Below are positions 60,853-64,000 of a DNA stretch of 64,000 nt, piece by piece. Position 1 is the stretch's first letter; every line of letters starts with the position of its first letter. Both the position numbers and the translations under genes were made by a program. The notes beneath the pieces were generated by a model. That model saw nothing but the letters and a program-made list of their open reading frames with translations. It had not been told where the DNA came from and ran no database searches. The stretch comes from Bacilli bacterium (lineage in GTDB: Bacteria; Bacillota_I; Bacilli_A; ML615J-28; CAG-313): assembly GCA_017501465.1 (NCBI GenBank), contig JAFVWY010000010.1, forward strand, positions 1-64,000, in the 5' to 3' direction.

Positions 60853-62028
60853 ATGACAAAATTACTAATTAGATTATTTATTAAGAATCATGATAAAATA
60901 AATGACACTAAGGTTCGTGCTAAATACGGGGTTTTAAGTGGTATTGTAGGAATTATTGTTAATTTGATCTTGTGTTCAGTTAAAATATTTGCTGGTCTAA
61001 TTAGCGGTAGTTTATCGATTATGGCAGATGGTATTAATAACTTATCAGATGCTGGGTCGAGTATTGTAACAATGGTTGGCTTTAAATTAGCTACTTTACC
61101 ACCTGATGAAGAACATCCATTTGGACATGAAAGAATTGAATATATTAGTGGAATGATAGTGGCTTTTATCATTATTATTATTGGTCTTAGTCTATTAAAG
61201 TCTTCAATTGAGAAAATAATTGAACCTACTCTAGTAGAAACTAATATTTATGTGTATATCATTTTAGGCCTATCAATGTTATTCAAATTATGGCAAGGTA
61301 TTTTTAATAAAAAAATCGGTAAGAAAATCAATTCTACCGCAATACTTGCTACTTCACAAGATAGTTTAAATGATGTAATTTCTACTTTTGTGGTTCTTGT
61401 TGGTATAATCTTTACTGCATTAACTGATTATAATATTGATGGTATTTTAGGGGTTTTAGTCTCTGTCTTTATTTTGAAGTCAGGCTTAGATTTAGTGAAG
61501 GAGACAACAAAACCTTTAATTGGCGATGCTCCAACGAAGGAAGAAATTAATGAAATTTCTAATAAGATTTTGTCATACGAGGGAATCTTGGGTATTCATG
61601 ATTTAGTCTTCCATAGTTATGGCCCTAATAAAAAGTTTATTACTGTTCATACTGAGGTTGATTCGACTGTAGATGTTATGATTAGTCATGATATGATTGA
61701 TAATATTGAAAGAGATTTTAAACATGAATTGAATATAGATTTAGTAATTCATATGGATCCTGTTAATATAAAAGATGAAAAAACTAACTTTTATAAAGGA
61801 ATAGTCTTAGAAATTGTTAATAATTATGATCCTTGTTTTTCTATTCATGATTTTAGAATTGTTAGTGGTCCAACTCATACTAATATTTTATTTGATCTAG
61901 TAATTCCGGTTAAATATAAGTTAAAACCTTATCAAGTAAAACAAGAAATTAAAGAATTGATTAGTCAATATGATGATAAATTAATTGCAGTAATTCAAGT
62001 CGATCAGTTGTATGATCGTAACAACTAA
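60853..62028 (+). CDS. Cation diffusion facilitator metal exporter
   Basis: 391 aa. Six membrane segments with metal residues in MADGINNLSDAGSS (DxxxxxxD, second span) and TSQDSLNDVIST (fifth span); EEHPFGHERIEY lies between. A cytosolic domain follows, with DLVFHSYGPNKKFITVHTEVD, and is extended at the C terminus by a second ferredoxin-like stretch (about 315-391). The Asp-rich site suggests Mn/Fe/Zn export rather than Zn only. AGAGGT precedes the ATG. Single-gene unit. Confidence 0.88.
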   Translation: MTKLLIRLFIKNHDKINDTKVRAKYGVLSGIVGIIVNLILCSVKIFAGLISGSLSIMADGINNLSDAGSSIVTMVGFKLATLPPDEEHPFGHERIEYISGMIVAFIIIIIGLSLLKSSIEKIIEPTLVETNIYVYIILGLSMLFKLWQGIFNKKIGKKINSTAILATSQDSLNDVISTFVVLVGIIFTALTDYNIDGILGVLVSVFILKSGLDLVKETTKPLIGDAPTKEEINEISNKILSYEGILGIHDLVFHSYGPNKKFITVHTEVDSTVDVMISHDMIDNIERDFKHELNIDLVIHMDPVNIKDEKTNFYKGIVLEIVNNYDPCFSIHDFRIVSGPTHTNILFDLVIPVKYKLKPYQVKQEIKELISQYDDKLIAVIQVDQLYDRNN

Positions 62029-62039
62029 AAACATTATAC

Positions 62040-62068
62040 TTGCATAAAATGTTATAATTTGATATAAT
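62040..62068 (+). promoter_or_regulatory. Promoter of the HNH-like/rsmD/coaD operon
   Basis: TTGCAT - 17 bp - TATAAT within TGATATAAT. Confidence 0.75.
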
Positions 62069-62098
62069 TTATTGAAATTATTATGAAAGAGGAATCTT

Positions 62099-62425
62099 AT
62101 GGATAAAAAAGAAGCATTACTAATTTGGGAACACGAGTATGGAAGTCTTGAATATGCCTATGATATAGTTGGCCGTAAAATTAAAAGAGAAGACTATATG
62201 GTAGAAAATCAAGTTGGTTGGGTTGTTGCATATATGCGACCACTTAATGCTGGTGGTACTACTGATGATGGTAATACTATTATTTTGCATCACCATACTG
62301 CATCAGAAAAAGGTGATTCTTATCCAGAATTTTTTGTTGATTCAAAAAAATACATTGTTAAACATGATGAAATCGAAGATTTCTATTATATTGAATCAAC
62401 AGATAATAGAGATGATGAGCTATAA
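62099..62425 (+). CDS. HNH-fold-like small protein, first catalytic His missing
   Basis: 108 aa. The start W-EHEYG...YAYDIVGRKIKREDY and the core GWVVAYMRPLNAGGTTDDGN (40-59) with LHHHTASEKGD (63-73) follow the pattern of small HNH endonucleases (GW..DHI.P...GG....N....H...N..K). The Asp-His pair is replaced by Ala44-Tyr45, while Asn59, a later His and Lys71 remain. It probably lost nuclease activity or works differently. It is 3 nt from rsmD, within a core operon, so it is likely a house-keeping gene of this lineage. GAGGAA precedes the ATG. Confidence 0.55.
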   Translation: MDKKEALLIWEHEYGSLEYAYDIVGRKIKREDYMVENQVGWVVAYMRPLNAGGTTDDGNTIILHHHTASEKGDSYPEFFVDSKKYIVKHDEIEDFYYIESTDNRDDEL

Positions 62426-62428
62426 TAT

Positions 62429-62977
62429 ATGAGAATTATTGCAGGTATTAATAGAGGAAGAAAATTACAAACTTTAGAAGGTTTATCTACAAGACCAACT
62501 TTAGATGGTACAAAAGAAGCAATTTTTTCTAGTTTAGGTGGTATGCTTCCTGGTTTTGTTGTACTTGATGTTTTTGGTGGTAGCGGAGCGTTAAGTTTAG
62601 AGTCTATTAGTAGAGGTGCTAAGAAAGCATATATCTTAGATAATAATCTAGACGCAATCGAAATTATTAAGAAAAATGCACAAACATTAAACTCAATGAA
62701 AGAACTAACTATTCTTTATGGAGATTACAAACAAATAATTAAAAGATTTGATAAATCAAAAATGTTTGATATTATCTTTTTAGATCCACCATTTAAATTA
62801 AAAGTAATTGATGAATTAATCATCTACATTATTGAGAATGATTTATTGGCTGAAGGTGGATATATTGTTTGTGAGTATCCAAAAGAAGATGTTGTTCAAA
62901 AACATTATGATGGTTATAAGGTTAAACTATGTCGAAGATATTCCAGTAGTGAGGTTTTGATTTTAGAAAAGGAGTAA
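62429..62977 (+). CDS. rsmD: 16S rRNA (guanine966-N2)-methyltransferase RsmD
   Basis: 182 aa. RIIAGINRGRKL at the start, SAM loop DVFGGSGALSLES and the catalytic DPPF motif (IIFLDPPF) identify RsmD. It methylates G966 of 16S rRNA during 30S assembly. It lies 4 nt before coaD, the order known from Bacillus (ylbH-coaD-ylbJ). Confidence 0.92.
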   Translation: MRIIAGINRGRKLQTLEGLSTRPTLDGTKEAIFSSLGGMLPGFVVLDVFGGSGALSLESISRGAKKAYILDNNLDAIEIIKKNAQTLNSMKELTILYGDYKQIIKRFDKSKMFDIIFLDPPFKLKVIDELIIYIIENDLLAEGGYIVCEYPKEDVVQKHYDGYKVKLCRRYSSSEVLILEKE

Positions 62978-62981
62978 AAAT

Positions 62982-63461
62982 ATGCGTATAGGTGTATATC
63001 CTGGGACTTTTGATCCAATTACTAATGGTCATCTAGACATTATTAAAAGAGCTGCAAAACTTTTTGATAAGATTTATGTAGTTGTTCCCAATAATGTCAA
63101 TAAGAAGACTTTATTTAGTGTAGAAGAAAGAATGGAGTTAATTAGAGAAACAACTAAAGACATTCCAAATATTATTGTTGATAAAACATCTTTACTTACT
63201 GTTCAGTATGCTAAACAAGTTGGATCAGATACTATTATTAGAGGTTTAAGAATGGTTAGTGATTTTGAATATGAATTACAAATGGCTGCTTTAAACAAAT
63301 CACTAGATAATGAAATAGAAACTATTTTTATTATGAGTAGTCATCAATATTCATTTTTATCAAGCAGTAGTGTAAAAGAAATGGTTGGTTTTAATGCTGA
63401 TGTAAGTGAATTTGTTCCAAATATAGTATCAACTGCATTAATGAAGAAATATCAAAAATAA
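62982..63461 (+). CDS. coaD: Phosphopantetheine adenylyltransferase CoaD
   Basis: 159 aa, the usual size. VYPGTFDPITNGHLDII carries the TxGH nucleotide-binding motif; RGLRMVSDFEYELQMA and SSHQYSFLSSSSVKE follow, with the ISSTxVR-like motif at the end. It forms dephospho-CoA from phosphopantetheine and ATP. The 3-prime end overlaps the 3-prime end of ylbJ on the other strand by 24 nt. Confidence 0.95.
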   Translation: MRIGVYPGTFDPITNGHLDIIKRAAKLFDKIYVVVPNNVNKKTLFSVEERMELIRETTKDIPNIIVDKTSLLTVQYAKQVGSDTIIRGLRMVSDFEYELQMAALNKSLDNEIETIFIMSSHQYSFLSSSSVKEMVGFNADVSEFVPNIVSTALMKKYQK

Positions 63462-64000
63462 TAATGTGTTAATTAGTATTTGATAAAATCTTCCAATTAA
63501 ATATTGATTAATAAAGTGTCTATTATTAGGCACTTTTTTTATTTCATTAAGTGATTGAAGTATTATACATAATCCACATGATGAAATAAGTAAAGATATT
63601 AGAATTTTTTTTATATTTAATGAAATAGGATATTTTATTAAGTTATTTATTCCACTTGTCACTTCTAAAAAATCAAATATAATCTTTAAGTAAATATTTA
63701 AATCAATTGTATAAATAAGGGACTTAATAATATTAATAAAATAAAATATGATGAAAACATTAAATAAGATTAATGTTGAATTATTTAATAATTTAAAAAT
63801 ATCACATTTATCAAAGTTTGTAACATTTTTAGTATTTTTATGTTTATGTATAATCAACAATAAATAATTAGTAAAAATATTGATAAATATTATATAATAG
63901 GATAACTCCATAAGCTTATTCTCTTTACAAAAATTAATAATAAACAAGGGGTTTATAAAAGAACATGATTTAAGGAGGATCATAGTATCATCATAACTTA
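63438..64000 (-). CDS. ylbJ: Sporulation membrane protein YlbJ, C-terminal part (cut by window)
   Basis: The frame is open from the window edge to the stop at 63438, giving about 186 residues; the N-terminal half lies beyond the window. Hydrophobic segments and the sequences CSFINPLFIINF, FDFLEVTSGINNL and SSCGLCIILQSLNEI match the C-terminal half of YlbJ, a nucleoside-transporter-like sporulation membrane protein. An internal ATG at 63983 is not a likely start since homology continues upstream. Its place next to coaD, though inverted, agrees with the Bacillus rsmD-coaD-ylbJ order. It is unusually AT-rich. Confidence 0.75.
   Translation of the reverse strand, partial: SYDDTMILLKSCSFINPLFIINFCKENKLMELSYYIIFINIFTNYLLLIIHKHKNTKNVTNFDKCDIFKLLNNSTLILFNVFIIFYFINIIKSLIYTIDLNIYLKIIFDFLEVTSGINNLIKYPISLNIKKILISLLISSCGLCIILQSLNEIKKVPNNRHFINQYLIGRFYQILINTLLFLIFLH
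63513..63541 (+). terminator. coaD terminator inside the ylbJ coding region
   Basis: Stem AAAGTGTCT/AGGCACTTT (one G-T pair), loop ATTATT, then seven T. It is read on plus, while on minus the same bases encode part of YlbJ. Confidence 0.75.

Noticed and set aside
1-64000. UGA read as Trp (mollicute code 4)
   Set aside because: All recognised genes are full-length under the standard code with TGG for Trp, and four end properly at TGA.
1-64000. CRISPR arrays, tRNA/rRNA genes, insertion sequences, prophage
   Set aside because: No regular spacer array, cloverleaf, rRNA core, transposase or phage structural gene was recognised by reading; a covariance-model scan would be decisive for tRNAs.

Overview
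The window is an AT-rich chromosomal segment from a low-GC Gram-positive bacterium (Bacillota). Four observations place it. The conserved block rny-ymdB-spoVS-miaB-cotE-LysM protein has the gene order known from Bacillus. Several genes are sporulation-specific: spoVS, a cotE homologue, a SafA-type LysM protein, a SpoIIQ-like protein, and the C-terminal part of ylbJ next to rsmD-coaD. The opp transporter carries large insertions in OppC, OppD and OppF, resembling those I know from mollicutes. Finally, many lipoproteins have clear lipoboxes and no outer-membrane genes appear. My inference is a spore-forming, deep-branching Bacilli lineage near the Mollicutes/Erysipelotrichia; I cannot name a species. 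The standard code holds, but UGA stops are rare (4 of about 60 genes).

Layout. 1-4476: lipoprotein, methyltransferase, hydrolase, MATE exporter and a HExxH protein. 4477-5282: a decayed gene and structured non-coding DNA. 5283-12478: a surface module made of an XRE-TM regulator, a small lipoprotein, a YfbK-like VWA lipoprotein, a large LRR lipoprotein, a helical/TM protein and a PP2C phosphatase. 12592-15420: TrkA/TrkH potassium uptake. 15473-19716: three zinc-ribbon membrane paralogues, a membrane M28 peptidase, and a ureohydrolase paired with an unusual tandem SpeD-domain protein. 19839-26399: acyltransferase, GltS-type symporter, LysA, RsgI-domain lipoprotein and an Fe-S aldo/keto reductase. 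26441-28871 (minus): CopZ/CopA. 28973-31333: DUF362, VTT membrane protein and a SpoU methylase.

31438-39481: envelope and isoprenoid core genes (uppS, cdsA, dxr, rseP), a DUF1146-like protein, the SpoIIQ-like protein, typA and a TIM-barrel enzyme. 39496-41332 (minus): a TPP-riboswitch-controlled thiT with a membrane partner, then udk. 41461-44093: serine hydrolase, PASTA/nuclease lipoprotein and GDPD. 44120-44987 (minus): DUF1294 and recU. 45199-51004: the RNA-processing and sporulation block. 51281-60198: a complete, strongly expressed oppABCDF operon with cre-like operators and a GC-rich intergenic RNA hairpin. 60256-64000: DUF3899-like protein, CDF transporter, HNH-like protein, rsmD, coaD and partial ylbJ.

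The observation I rate highest is the speB-like/tandem speD-like pair (18027-19716). The second SpeD domain keeps the Ser/His/Cys triad at exact spacing while the first has lost it, and no spermidine synthase is nearby. This fits a repurposed pyruvoyl decarboxylase, possibly arginine to agmatine, feeding the ureohydrolase. No tRNA, rRNA, CRISPR array, IS element or prophage was recognised.
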